64,000 nucleotides of DNA from Companilactobacillus zhongbaensis (GTDB taxonomy: Bacteria; Bacillota; Bacilli; Lactobacillales; Lactobacillaceae). Every line of letters begins with the position of its first letter. Within the stretch, counting starts at the first letter, position 1. The stretch is taken from assembly GCF_003946515.1 (NCBI RefSeq), contig NZ_RHOM01000002.1:1-64000 (forward strand), given 5' to 3'. The notes beneath the pieces were generated by a model, which made no database searches, was not told where the DNA came from, and worked only from the letters and a program-made list of their open reading frames with translations. Below, piece by piece: positions 1 through 8,876 of this stretch. Both the position numbers and the translations under genes were made by a program.

Positions 1-73
1 TCTCTCCATTGAATACACGTTCCACTGCCTTTCTCTTAATTTCGAAAGGGGTCTTCTTATTTTTCTTACTCAT
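1..73 (-). CDS. IS3-like transposase OrfA, N-terminal fragment cut by the window edge
   Basis: The minus strand opens with ATG at 73-71 and reads MSKKNKKTPFEIKRKAVERV then FNGE before the window ends. The basic start followed by an FEIK-KAVERV-type helix is typical of the helix-turn-helix OrfA (InsE-like) subunit of IS3-family elements in lactobacilli. OrfA binds the IS ends and is fused to the integrase OrfB by frameshifting. A GGGAG ribosome site lies about 10 nt upstream. Only 24 codons are visible, so the family call rests on a short stretch. The IS end must lie between about 74 and 130, where the flanking sequence becomes half of a Y repeat. Confidence 0.55.
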   Translation of the reverse strand, partial: MSKKNKKTPFEIKRKAVERVFNGE

Positions 74-129
74 TGTTATCGTCTCCCGGACTCGTTCTTG
101 TTTATCATTCTTCCGGTTAAAACAATTGT

Positions 130-198
130 AGCAGCCGGCAGCGTTCCAGCGGCTGTATCCCCGGACCACCGGAGCCGACAGTGAACCTCCACCCAAAC
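130..198 (-). repeat. Y repeat, half copy (Y0)
   Basis: This stretch matches the GT-strand 5' part of the full Y copies. It has the GTGAACCTCC tail, a CGGnGCCGACA-like box, a stem arm close to that of the copy at 6463-6480 (GGCTGTATCCCCGG against GTCTGTATCCCCGG) and the GCGTTCC box. The other half, with the partner strand of the stem and the hairpins, is missing. The sequence instead runs into the upstream region of the IS3-like orfA, so the insertion probably removed or displaced it. The flank on the 200-240 side is A+C-rich, as at the other copies. From about 200 to 340 I see nothing else definite. Confidence 0.6.
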
Positions 199-341
199 TA
201 CTACGTATAACTAATCAAAATACCAAACAAAATATCAAATTTTTACTGAAAACAGTTTTTTTATGCAGATAGTTTAGACTTTTATACAAATAGGTGTAGA
301 ATTATAAAGCTGACAGTACTAATTCTTAACACAATATTAAG

Positions 342-370
342 TTTAAAAGTACTTTAAATAATGATAGAAT
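342..370 (+). promoter_or_regulatory. putative secA promoter
   Basis: TTTAAA at 342-347 and TAGAAT at 365-370 are separated by 17 bp, 40 nt before the secA start. The -35 box is weak. No other candidate of similar quality lies between the repeat remnant and secA. Confidence 0.35.
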
Positions 371-409
371 AGAAGATATGTTTATAACGTTTAGGAGAGA
401 TATACTAAT

Positions 410-2770
410 ATGGCAAATCCATTAAGAAAATGGGTCGAAAGCGATAAAAGAGAAGTTAAACGTATGGGTAAGATTGCTGATAAGATCGAAGCTTATGCCG
501 ATGAATACAGCAAATTATCAAACGAAGAACTTCAAGCTAAGACACCCAAGTTTAAAGAGAGACTTAAAAAGGGCGAAACATTGGATGATATTTTGCCAGA
601 AGCCTTCGCAACTGCCCGTGAAGGTGCAAAGCGTGTGCTTGGTCTCTATCCTTTTAGAGTGCAATTGATCGGTGGTATTACACTTCATGAAGGTAATATT
701 GCTGAAATGAAAACTGGTGAAGGTAAAACTTTGACAGCTACTCTTCCTGTTTACTTGAATGCATTAGGTGGTAAAGGTGTTCACGTTGTTACTGTTAACG
801 AATACTTATCAGGCCGTGATGCTAAAGAGATGGGTGAACTTTACAAATGGTTAGGTCTAACTGTTGGACTTAACGTTAACCAAATGGACTCAGAAGAAAA
901 ACGTGATGCTTACAACTGTGACATTACATATTCAACTAACTCAGAGTTAGGTTTCGACTACTTGCGTGACAACATGGTCGTTTACAAAGAACAAATGGTT
1001 CAACGTCCATTGAACTTTGCTATTGTCGATGAGGTTGACTCAATTTTGATCGATGAGGCTAGAACTCCTTTGATCATTTCAGGTGCTGCTGAAAAATCTA
1101 CTGCTATGTATGTTCGTACTGATAGATTCGTTAAGACACTTGTTGAAGAAGATTACAAGATCGATTGGCCTACAAAATCGATCAGTTTAACTGAAACTGG
1201 TATCCGTAAAGCTGAAGACTACTTTGGGCTTGATAACTTGTACGATATTGATAACACTGTTTTGAACCACCATTTGGATCAAGCACTTCGTGCTAACGAG
1301 ATCATGAGTCGAGATATCGACTACGTGGTTCAAGATAACCAAGTAATGATCGTTGATCAATTTACTGGTCGTGTTATGGAAGGTCGTCGTTACTCAGATG
1401 GATTGCACCAAGCTATTGAAGCTAAAGAAGGTGTTGAGATCCAAGATGAAACTAAGACAATGGCCAACATTACTTACCAAAACTTCTTCCGTATGTACGA
1501 TAAGTTATCTGGTATGACAGGTACTGCTAAGACAGAAGCTGAAGAATTCAGAGAAATTTATAACATGGAAGTTGTTTCGATCCCAACTAACAAACCAGTT
1601 ATCCGTGATGATAAAGATGATGTTCTTTACCCAACACTTAAGAGTAAGTTCAACGCTGTAGTTAATGATATCGAAACTCGTCACGCTAAGGGTCAACCGA
1701 TCCTAGTTGGTACAGTTGCGGTTGAATCATCAGAATACTTATCAAAACTTCTTGATCAAAAAGGTATTCCTCATGCTGTTCTTAATGCTAAGAACCATGC
1801 TAAGGAAGCTGAAATCATCATGAATGCCGGTCAACGTGGTGCCGTTACTATCGCTACTAACATGGCTGGTCGTGGTACTGATATTAAACTTGGACCTGGT
1901 GTGGTTGAACTTGGCGGTTTAGCTGTTATTGGTACTGAACGACACGAATCACGTCGTATCGATAACCAGCTTCGTGGACGTTCAGGTCGTCAAGGTGATC
2001 CGGGTGTTACACAATTCTACATGTCACTAGAAGATGACTTGATGAAACGTTTCGGTTCAGAAAGAATCAAACGTGTTCTTAAGACATTGAAGATCGAAGA
2101 TGACGATGCCGTTATCCAAAGTCGCATGATGACTAGACAAGTTGAATCCGCACAAAAACGTGTTGAAGGTAATAACTACGATACTCGTAAGAATACACTT
2201 CAATATGATGATGTTATGCGTGAACAACGTGAAGTTATTTATAAAGAAAGAATGGAAGTCATTTCCGAAGATGAAGACCTTGATCGCGTATTGATGCCAA
2301 TGATCGAACGTACAATTGACGCTCAAGTTGACGTTCATACTCAAGGTAAGAAAGAAGAATGGGATCTTCCAGCAATCGTTGACTTTGCTAAAGCTGCAAT
2401 TATTTCTGATGAGAAATTCAGCGTAGTCGACATTCAAATGCGTGAACCAGAAGAAATCAAGTCATACTTGATGGACATTGTTCACGAAAACTACAAGAAG
2501 AAATCTGAAGATCTTGGCGATCCTTCACAAATGCTTGAATTCGAAAAGGTTGTTATCCTAAGAGTGGTTGATGAACACTGGACTAACCATATCGATGCCA
2601 TGGATCAATTGCGTCAATCAATTGGTTTACGTGGATACGGACAACTTAATCCTTTAGTTGAGTATCAAGAAGAAGGTTACCGTATGTTTGAAGAAATGAT
2701 CTCAGACATTGAATATGATGTAACTAGATTATTCATGAAGGCCGAAATCAGACAAAACATGGAAAGATAA
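410..2770 (+). CDS. secA: Preprotein translocase ATPase SecA
   Basis: SecA is the cytosolic motor that pushes unfolded preproteins through SecYEG. The protein has 786 residues. The first nucleotide-binding fold carries Walker A KTGEGKT (about 101-107) and a DEVD Walker B box at 207-210. A preprotein-crosslinking domain follows, then the second fold with [13 protein letters not shown] and [11 protein letters not shown], and the helical wing and scaffold. It ends at RQNMER without the cysteine-rich zinc-binding tail found in many SecA proteins, as in other lactobacilli. An AGGAGA site precedes the ATG. secG lies 45 kb downstream. Confidence 0.98.
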   Translation: MANPLRKWVESDKREVKRMGKIADKIEAYADEYSKLSNEELQAKTPKFKERLKKGETLDDILPEAFATAREGAKRVLGLYPFRVQLIGGITLHEGNIAEMKTGEGKTLTATLPVYLNALGGKGVHVVTVNEYLSGRDAKEMGELYKWLGLTVGLNVNQMDSEEKRDAYNCDITYSTNSELGFDYLRDNMVVYKEQMVQRPLNFAIVDEVDSILIDEARTPLIISGAAEKSTAMYVRTDRFVKTLVEEDYKIDWPTKSISLTETGIRKAEDYFGLDNLYDIDNTVLNHHLDQALRANEIMSRDIDYVVQDNQVMIVDQFTGRVMEGRRYSDGLHQAIEAKEGVEIQDETKTMANITYQNFFRMYDKLSGMTGTAKTEAEEFREIYNMEVVSIPTNKPVIRDDKDDVLYPTLKSKFNAVVNDIETRHAKGQPILVGTVAVESSEYLSKLLDQKGIPHAVLNAKNHAKEAEIIMNAGQRGAVTIATNMAGRGTDIKLGPGVVELGGLAVIGTERHESRRIDNQLRGRSGRQGDPGVTQFYMSLEDDLMKRFGSERIKRVLKTLKIEDDDAVIQSRMMTRQVESAQKRVEGNNYDTRKNTLQYDDVMREQREVIYKERMEVISEDEDLDRVLMPMIERTIDAQVDVHTQGKKEEWDLPAIVDFAKAAIISDEKFSVVDIQMREPEEIKSYLMDIVHENYKKKSEDLGDPSQMLEFEKVVILRVVDEHWTNHIDAMDQLRQSIGLRGYGQLNPLVEYQEEGYRMFEEMISDIEYDVTRLFMKAEIRQNMER

Positions 2771-2771
2771 T

Positions 2772-2802
2772 AAAAAAACAGGCCTTGTGCCTGCTTTTTT
2801 TA
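2772..2802 (+). terminator. intrinsic terminator after secA
   Basis: A 5-bp stem CAGGC/GCCTG (2779-2783 and 2789-2793) is followed by six or more T, with an A run on the 5' side. It lies only 15 nt before the prfB ribosome site, so it may only partly separate the two genes. Confidence 0.7.
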
Positions 2803-2817
2803 TTGAAAGGTGAAAAT

Positions 2818-3934
2818 ATGGAATTTGGCGAAATAAAAAGCAGAATTCAAGAAATTGAAGACAAAATAAATCAATTCAGGAGGTCACTTTGACCTCAACA
2901 ATTTGGAAGAAAGCATAGCTGAAAATCAAGCAAAAATGACTGAGAGTGGCTTTTGGGACGATCACGATAAAGCTCAAAAGTTGATCGATGAAACTAATGT
3001 TTTGAAGGATAAATATCTTAACTTCAAAAAGCTGGAAAGTTCAGCTGAAGATCTGGAGGTTTCAGAACAGCTTTATGAAGCTGAACCAGATGAAGATCTT
3101 TTAACAGAAATGGAACAAGGGATCGAGACTGTCGACAAGGAATTAAGGTCTTATGAGTTGACGATGCTTTTGTCAGAAGAATATGATGCCAATAACGCCA
3201 TTCTCGAGATCCATCCCGGAGCCGGTGGGACCGAATCCCAGGACTGGGGTGCCATGCTGTTGCGGATGTACGAACGTTGGGCAGATCAACACGATTTCAG
3301 TGTTGAATTTGAAGACTATCAACCTGGTGACGAAGCTGGTATCAAGAGTGTTTCGATCATGATCAAAGGATTGAATGCTTATGGATTGTTGCGCTCTGAA
3401 AAAGGCGTTCACCGTTTAGTTAGAATTTCACCATTTGATTCAGCCGGACGTCGCCACACTTCATTTGCTTCTGTCGAAGTAATGCCAGAACTGGACGAAT
3501 CGATCGACATCGAAGTTAATGATGAAGATCTCCGTGTCGATGTCTTTCGCTCGAGTGGTGCTGGTGGTCAGCATATCAACAAGACATCTTCAGCGGTACG
3601 TTTGACTCACTTGCCAACTGGTATCGTAGTTAGTTCGCAAGCTCAAAGATCGCAACTCCAAAATAGACAGACAGCCATGAGTATGTTGAAAGCTAAACTT
3701 TTCCAAAGAGAACAAGAAGAACAAGCCAAACGAAATGCTGAGATCAAAGGTGAACAAATGGACATTGGTTGGGGCTCACAGATCCGCTCCTACGTCTTCC
3801 ATCCGTACACGATGGTCAAAGATCACCGCTCAGGTTTTGAGACCGGAAATGGCCAAGCAGTCATGGACGGCGACTTAGATCCATTTATTTATGCCTACTT
3901 ACAATGGAAACTTCAAGGAGAAAATCCGAAGTAA
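2818..3934 (+). CDS. prfB: Peptide chain release factor 2, with programmed +1 frameshift
   Basis: RF2 reads UAA and UGA and releases the peptide. The zero frame runs from ATG 2818 for 24 codons to CTT 2887-2889, then meets TGA at 2890. Reading resumes +1 at GAC 2891, giving 371 residues, the normal RF2 length. The SPF codon-recognition motif (about 204-206) and the GGQ catalytic motif (about 249-251, in [11 protein letters not shown]) are present. A gene call starting at TTG 2903 would lose the first 28 residues and the regulation. The gene sits between secA and phoP, as in related lactobacilli. Confidence 0.97.
2878..2893 (+). promoter_or_regulatory. RF2 programmed frameshift site
   Basis: AGGAGG (2878-2883) acts as an internal Shine-Dalgarno sequence just upstream of the slippery CTT and the in-frame stop TGA followed by C (2887-2893). 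This is the classical RF2 autoregulatory arrangement: when RF2 is scarce the ribosome pauses at the poor UGA-C stop and slips forward one base. Confidence 0.95.
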
Positions 3935-3936
3935 TT

Positions 3937-4605
3937 ATGACAAAGAAAATTTTATGTGTTGATGATGAACCAGCTATCTTAGAATTGATCCAATACAATT
4001 TAGAAAGTAACGGTTATGAAGTTGCGACTGCGACTGATGGTCAAATTGCCCTAGACAAGTTAGCTCAAGGCAAGTTTGATTTGATCTTACTTGATCAAAT
4101 GCTGCCAAAAGTCGATGGCTTGACCGTTTTAAAAAAGATGCGCTCAAATGCCAATTTGACCCCCGTGATTTTTTTAACAGCTGTTGATACTGAGGAAAGT
4201 AAAATTGCTGGTTTGATCAGCGGGGCCGATGACTACGTAACCAAGCCTTTTTCGGTCAAAGAATTATTGGCTCGCATCAAAGTTGTCTTGCGACGTACGA
4301 GTCACGATCAAAATGCTAATCATATTTTTGAAATCAATCATGCTTTGAAGAGTTTGAACATGGATGGAACTGAGATCTCATTGACGAAAAAAGAGTATGA
4401 ACTGCTCGCCTTTTTGATCAAAAATAAAGGTATTGTTGTGTCACGAGATCAAATTTTTGATAATGTTTGGGGTATCAATTCGAATTCACAAATTCGGATG
4501 GTCGATATCCAAATTAGCCATTTACGTGATAAAATCGAGAAAGATACTAAGAATCCACAAATAATCAAAACCGTTCATGGGTTTGGATATATTTTAGAGG
4601 TGTAG
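3937..4605 (+). CDS. phoP: OmpR/PhoB-family response regulator PhoP
   Basis: This is a 222-residue transcription factor. The receiver domain spans about 1-118, with an acidic DDE pocket (9-11), phospho-acceptor Asp53 in LLDQMLP and Lys in VTKPF. A winged-helix DNA-binding domain follows (about 130-222; REVRMVDIQI-type recognition helix and a VHGFGYIL end). The start is ATG 3937 (MTKKILCVDD), two bases after the prfB stop; an earlier in-frame start inside prfB lacks a ribosome site. It is paired with phoR two bases downstream and lies upstream of pst, so phosphate control is the likely role. Confidence 0.9.
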   Translation: MTKKILCVDDEPAILELIQYNLESNGYEVATATDGQIALDKLAQGKFDLILLDQMLPKVDGLTVLKKMRSNANLTPVIFLTAVDTEESKIAGLISGADDYVTKPFSVKELLARIKVVLRRTSHDQNANHIFEINHALKSLNMDGTEISLTKKEYELLAFLIKNKGIVVSRDQIFDNVWGINSNSQIRMVDIQISHLRDKIEKDTKNPQIIKTVHGFGYILEV

Positions 4606-4607
4606 AG

Positions 4608-6254
4608 ATGAAAAAAAGCTTAGGCCCCATTGTTTCCATCACCGTTTCAGTGCTGCTATTTTTAGCATTGTCGTTATTTGCGGATAATATTTTGAGTAAT
4701 TCGCAGAAGAATTCTTTTTCCGAAGAGGTCTCCACTTTTACGGAGCTTCGGAAAAATCACACTAAAGCGGAAGCTGCTAGATATAGCAGTTTGAAGTACG
4801 TTGATATTAACGCTAAAAATAAAATTTCCCGTCAAGCTTCAGATATGGTCCATCGTGGCAATTTGTCGATGAGTGAGCAATATGTCACTGATGCATCATT
4901 CGGTAGTCGGACAATGTTTTATCGATTCAATGGCGGCGATTACGTTTTAGCTAAAAAGTATTCACGCTTATGGTGTCAAGACTGGATCTCCTTCGCCTTG
5001 TTCACCATCATGTACTTCGTCATCACCGATTGGATCATTATTTACTACTATCGTAAACGTTTGATTCTGCGATCTGACATCGATCGAGTAGCCGTTAATT
5101 TGCGACGCGTACGCAAAAATAAAGATATTTCTTCTTTGATCCTATCACCAGATGAGGATCTTTACGAATTAGTGGAACAAACTAATAAGATCAATCAAGA
5201 TATCAATCAATTGCGTGATAACGCTAAGATCCGTGAACGTCGTTTCAAGAGTTTGATCGGCCATTTACCAGTCGGAGTTATGTTGTTGAATTCACAAGGT
5301 GAAGTCATGATGCATAATCAGGCGATGGCAGCTTTATTAGATGTAAATATTTCTGATGAAGTTCATCCATTCATTGAAGACGTGAAGACTTATGGTTTGA
5401 GTCGGATGATCGAACATTCCTTGAGAAAAAATAAGAATTATCGTAAAGAGATCCAATTAGTCGGTAATTCGCAAAAATACGTTGATGCTAATGTGATCCA
5501 TCTAGTTCATTCACGAGAAGACTTTGATAAACAGATCTTGGTCATCTTGTACGACTTAACGGCGAGTCGCCAAATGGAACAAATGCAAGTCGATTTCGTC
5601 AATAACGTCAGCCATGAGTTGAAGACACCGATCACGTCGATTGAAGGATTTTCTGAGACGTTGCTTGACGGTGCACAAGATGATCCGAAGAAACGGGAAC
5701 ATTTCTTGCAGATTATTCACAATGAAAGTGTTCGTTTGACAGACTTGATTCAAGATATTTTGTCTCTTTCCAAAGTTAAAAAGGAGACAGATGAGACTGA
5801 ATTGGTCGATATGGAACACGAGATCGATAGCATTTTGCAGAGTATGACGGTTGCTATCAATAAGCATCATTTGAAGGTCGAGAAGAAGTTTTTCGGTAAT
5901 AAAGAAGTTAATATTAATAAGTCTAAGGTTGAACTGATCTTGAACAATTTGATCAAGAATGCTATTTCTTATAATTCTGAAGATGGTAGTTTGAAGATCG
6001 AGATGCATCATGATGAGGTTGAGAATCGGCTTCGTGTTGTGATTGCTGATACTGGTATTGGGATTTCGCAGAAGGATCTTGATCGCGTGTTTGAGAGGTT
6101 TTACCGGGTTGACCGGTCTCGTAGTTTGGAGACTGGTGGTACTGGTTTGGGATTGGCTATTGTTAAGGAAACTGTTGAGAGTTTGGATGGTAACTTGCAA
6201 GTTGAGTCTAATCTTGGATTGGGTAGTACGTTTACGTTTGAGATTCCTTTATAG
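4608..6254 (+). CDS. phoR: Sensor histidine kinase PhoR
   Basis: A membrane kinase of 548 residues, partner of PhoP. Transmembrane segments lie at about 8-28 and 126-147 and enclose an extracytoplasmic loop of about 95 residues. A HAMP-like linker, a PAS-type fold (about 213-320), a HisKA domain with His336 in NNVSHELKTP, and a HATPase with N box (NNLIKNAISYN), DTGIGI and GTGLGLAIV follow. PhoR homologues respond to phosphate supply, in some systems through Pst/PhoU. The last 400 nt show a strong G+T bias on this strand compared with the first half of the gene. Confidence 0.92.
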   Translation: MKKSLGPIVSITVSVLLFLALSLFADNILSNSQKNSFSEEVSTFTELRKNHTKAEAARYSSLKYVDINAKNKISRQASDMVHRGNLSMSEQYVTDASFGSRTMFYRFNGGDYVLAKKYSRLWCQDWISFALFTIMYFVITDWIIIYYYRKRLILRSDIDRVAVNLRRVRKNKDISSLILSPDEDLYELVEQTNKINQDINQLRDNAKIRERRFKSLIGHLPVGVMLLNSQGEVMMHNQAMAALLDVNISDEVHPFIEDVKTYGLSRMIEHSLRKNKNYRKEIQLVGNSQKYVDANVIHLVHSREDFDKQILVILYDLTASRQMEQMQVDFVNNVSHELKTPITSIEGFSETLLDGAQDDPKKREHFLQIIHNESVRLTDLIQDILSLSKVKKETDETELVDMEHEIDSILQSMTVAINKHHLKVEKKFFGNKEVNINKSKVELILNNLIKNAISYNSEDGSLKIEMHHDEVENRLRVVIADTGIGISQKDLDRVFERFYRVDRSRSLETGGTGLGLAIVKETVESLDGNLQVESNLGLGSTFTFEIPL

Positions 6255-6263
6255 ATTGTTTTT

Positions 6264-6297
6264 GGGCGAGTGGCTTATGGCTGCTCGTCTTTTTTAT
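6264..6297 (+). terminator. intrinsic terminator after phoR
   Basis: Stem GGCGAG/CTCGTC (6265-6270 and 6284-6289, one G-T pair) is followed by a T tract. It separates phoPR from the phosphate transport operon. Confidence 0.7.
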
Positions 6298-6298
6298 T

Positions 6299-6393
6299 GA
6301 GGTGAGAGTTTTTGGCAGACTTGAAGCGTTTTGTTTGGAGCAGGTGTGCTAGAGGTGAGAGAGTTTTTAGCAGACGAGAGGCGTTTTGCTTGG
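6299..6393 (+). repeat. imperfect tandem direct repeat, two units
   Basis: Unit one (6299-6338) and unit two (6352-6393) share GAGGTGAGAG, TTTTTnGCAGAC and GCGTTTTGnTTGG in the same order. The segment is G+T-rich and non-coding and leads into the Y repeat. It may be local slippage or a decayed repeat arm. Confidence 0.5.
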
Positions 6394-6439
6394 TTGATGT
6401 TTTGATGTTTGTTTGGTGGGATAGAGGTGGTAGTTTGGT

Positions 6440-6716
6440 GTGGTGGTTCACTGCCGACTCCAGGGCCCGGGGATACAGACGCTGGAACGCAGCTGACACA
6501 ATTTTGAGCTATCCGAGAAGTGCGCTCGGACATCTCAAAACTTGGTCTTTTACTAGGCAATAAATTGCCAAGTAAAATTTAGCTGCTGAGGTCTGTATCC
6601 CCGGGCCCCTCCGTCTAGATGGTGCAACAATCCCCCCCTTTTTTGGGGTGGGGACCGATTTTTATAGTGCAAGTTGGCATTGTTTGCTCGTCCTAGGATT
6701 TGTGGTCTATCTCAGT
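6440..6716 (+). repeat. Y repeat, full copy Y-A (structured, GT strand forward)
   Basis: The core is a perfect 18-bp inverted repeat, 6463-6480 with 6591-6608. Inside it are a GCAGCT/AGCTGC stem (6489-6494, 6581-6586) and two hairpins. Hairpin one pairs TTTTGAG 6502-6508 with CTCAAAA 6534-6540, with inner TCCGAG/CTCGGA. Hairpin two pairs TTTTACT 6548-6554 with AGTAAAA 6571-6577, with inner GGCAA/TTGCC. Homology to the copy at 15749-16030 continues past the core through CTAGATGGTGCAA, a C7-T6-GGGG hairpin (6632-6650), ACCGAT and GGTCTATCTCAGT at 6704-6716. No convincing ORF is present. The rest, to 7079, is T-rich and contains nothing else I can name. Confidence 0.8.
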
Positions 6717-7079
6717 TTCTACCTTGATTTGTAAGATTTTAAAACCAAACCCAAACCAAACTCCAAACAAAAATCCTTAATCGACCCAGTTCATTTTTCG
6801 ATTTTTATTGATTTCTGGCTCGCGTGCTCGGTTCTCACACTCTCGCGGTGGGTTCGCTTTTTTCTTTTTTTGAGTTGGGGTGGTATGGGTTTATTTTTTT
6901 TAATGACTGGTTTCGGTTATTTATAACTGGTTTGTTTGTTGTTTGCGTTTTTACGAATTTATTTGTTGTGCTTTGTTTTCTTTTGCTGTTTTGTTGCTTT
7001 AATTTTCGGATTTTCGGGTAAAAATATACAAAAAATATATAAATGATATGTATTATGTTTACCAGTAGAGGTGAGGATA

Positions 7080-7955
7080 TTGAAAACGAGAATTGTCGCT
7101 TTATTTGGTCTGCTTTTGACGGCGGTCTTTGTCTTATCGGGATGCAAAGGAAGCCAGGGACAACAAACTATTACAGCTGTTGGCTCTTCTGCTGCACAGC
7201 CATTGGTTGAGCTTGCTGGTGAAGGGTTTACTAAGAATAACCCTAATCAGTATGTCAACGTTCAAGGTGGTGGGACTGGTACTGGTCTTAGCCAAATTCA
7301 ACAAGGTGCCGTTGATATCGGTAATTCTGATTTATATGCAGAACAAAAGAGTGGGATCGATTCTTCTAAATTAGTTGATCACCGCATTGCTGCTGTTGGG
7401 ATGGTTCCGGTTGTTAACCGTGATGTTTCTGTGGATTCTTTGACGATCAAACAACTTCGTCAAATTTTCTCTGGGGAAATTACTAATTGGAAGCAAGTTG
7501 GTGGGGCTGATCTTGGTATTACTTTGATCAACCGTGCTGATGGTTCTGGTACTCGTGCTTCTTTCCAAGCTGATGTTATGGGGAAGGCTCAATTTGCTCG
7601 AGCTCAAGAACAAGATTCTAGTGGGATGGTCCGTCAGATTGTTGATAATACTAAGGGATCGATCAGTTATTTAGCTATGCCATATTTGAACGATACTGTT
7701 AAGACTTTGAAGGTCGATAATATTGAACCGACAATCAAGAATATTGAAACTAATCGTTGGAAGATCTGGTCATATGAACATTTGTATACTAATGGCCAAC
7801 CAACCGGGATGACAAAAGAGTTTTTGGATTACATTATGACTACCAAGGTTCAAAATAATGTAGTTAAGAAATTACGTTATGTTCCTATTAATGAAATGCA
7901 GTTCGAAAAGGACGATAAAGGTAACGTGACGCCGGTTTCTCAGGAGGGAAAGTAA
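7080..7955 (+). CDS. pstS: Phosphate-binding lipoprotein PstS
   Basis: The extracellular phosphate receptor of the Pst ABC importer. From TTG 7080 it is 291 residues with a lipoprotein signal: a basic start, a hydrophobic core and lipobox VLSGC, with Cys22 as the lipidation site. I preferred TTG 7080 because GAGGTGAGG just upstream is the ribosome site; a GTG at 7071 would lie inside that site. Phosphate-contact motifs are AVGSSAAQPL and RADGSGTRASF. It is first of six genes, each with minimal spacing. The start of the gene is G+T-biased, like the Y-A region upstream. Confidence 0.95.
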   Translation: MKTRIVALFGLLLTAVFVLSGCKGSQGQQTITAVGSSAAQPLVELAGEGFTKNNPNQYVNVQGGGTGTGLSQIQQGAVDIGNSDLYAEQKSGIDSSKLVDHRIAAVGMVPVVNRDVSVDSLTIKQLRQIFSGEITNWKQVGGADLGITLINRADGSGTRASFQADVMGKAQFARAQEQDSSGMVRQIVDNTKGSISYLAMPYLNDTVKTLKVDNIEPTIKNIETNRWKIWSYEHLYTNGQPTGMTKEFLDYIMTTKVQNNVVKKLRYVPINEMQFEKDDKGNVTPVSQEGK

Positions 7956-8876
7956 TTGAAAGATCCAATTAAAGAAAGTTTACTCAAAAAGTCAGTTTCA
8001 GCTAAGAGAGAAACTAGGGGAAAAATCATTTCATTTAGTTTTACGGCAATTATTGTACTTTTAGTTGTTACTATTATTGGATTCGTTGCATCTAGGGGAT
8101 TGTTGATCTTTTTCAAAGATGGTGTTAATCCAATCGATTTCTTGACCCATTCAGTTTGGTCACCTAATAAATTGGATAGTGCTGGTCATCCGATCGTTGG
8201 GGCCGCTCCGATGATCGTGGGATCATTTGCGGTTACTCTGATTGCTGCTTTGATCGGAACGCCTTTTGCTATCGCTGCGGCGATTTTTATGACTGAGATC
8301 TCGCCTAAATGGGGTCGTAAGGTCTTACAACCAGTTATTGAATTGTTGGTTGGTATTCCTTCAGTTGTTTATGGTTTCATCGGTTTGACGATCGTTGTAC
8401 CATTTGTACGAAATATCGCTGGTGGTAGCGGATTCGGTATTTTAGCCGGTTCTTTCGTGTTATTCGTTATGATACTGCCAACAATCACATCGATGTCAGT
8501 CGATGCTTTAAGAGCTGTTCCACGTTATTATCGTGAAGCATCATTGGCTCTTGGTGCGACGCGTTGGCAAACTATTTCCAAAGTTATTTTAAGATCAGCT
8601 ACACCTGGTATTTTGACGGCCGTTGTTTTCGGTATGTCACGTGCCTTTGGTGAAGCTCTTGCTGTTCAAATGGTTATCGGTAATGCCATGCTCTTGCCTC
8701 AAAATCTCGTTTCGCCATCATCGACTTTGACCAGTGTCTTGACGATGAATATGGGTAATACGATCTTAGGTTCAACGGCTAACAATGCTCTATGGTCATT
8801 AGCCTTGCTCTTGCTTTTGATGTCATTACTGTTCAACTTCGTGATCCGCAAAATTGCTAAGCGGGGTGAATTTTAA
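7956..8876 (+). CDS. pstC: Phosphate ABC transporter permease PstC
   Basis: One of the two membrane subunits of the phosphate importer, 306 residues with about six transmembrane segments and a BPD_transp_1 domain. The EAA loop (REASLALGATRWQTI) contacts the PstB ATPase. TTG 7956 directly follows the pstS stop, with an AGGAGGGA ribosome site inside the end of pstS. Its stop overlaps the pstA start by one base, implying coupled translation. Confidence 0.95.
   Translation: MKDPIKESLLKKSVSAKRETRGKIISFSFTAIIVLLVVTIIGFVASRGLLIFFKDGVNPIDFLTHSVWSPNKLDSAGHPIVGAAPMIVGSFAVTLIAALIGTPFAIAAAIFMTEISPKWGRKVLQPVIELLVGIPSVVYGFIGLTIVVPFVRNIAGGSGFGILAGSFVLFVMILPTITSMSVDALRAVPRYYREASLALGATRWQTISKVILRSATPGILTAVVFGMSRAFGEALAVQMVIGNAMLLPQNLVSPSSTLTSVLTMNMGNTILGSTANNALWSLALLLLLMSLLFNFVIRKIAKRGEF

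Noticed and set aside
5556-6200. 214-codon minus-strand ORF inside phoR
   Set aside because: Lies wholly opposite the HisKA and HATPase domains of phoR. It is open because of the local G+T bias, not because of coding constraint.
6440-6716. Y elements as a CRISPR-like or simple MITE array
   Set aside because: Copies are dispersed, not regularly spaced, and the stems differ in sequence while pairing, so they are not direct repeats with spacers. A plain MITE would have near-identical terminal repeats.
6824-7021. 65-codon hydrophobic plus-strand ORF upstream of pstS
   Set aside because: T-rich DNA in the skewed region produces runs of Phe, Leu and Val; there is no ribosome site and no recognisable domain.
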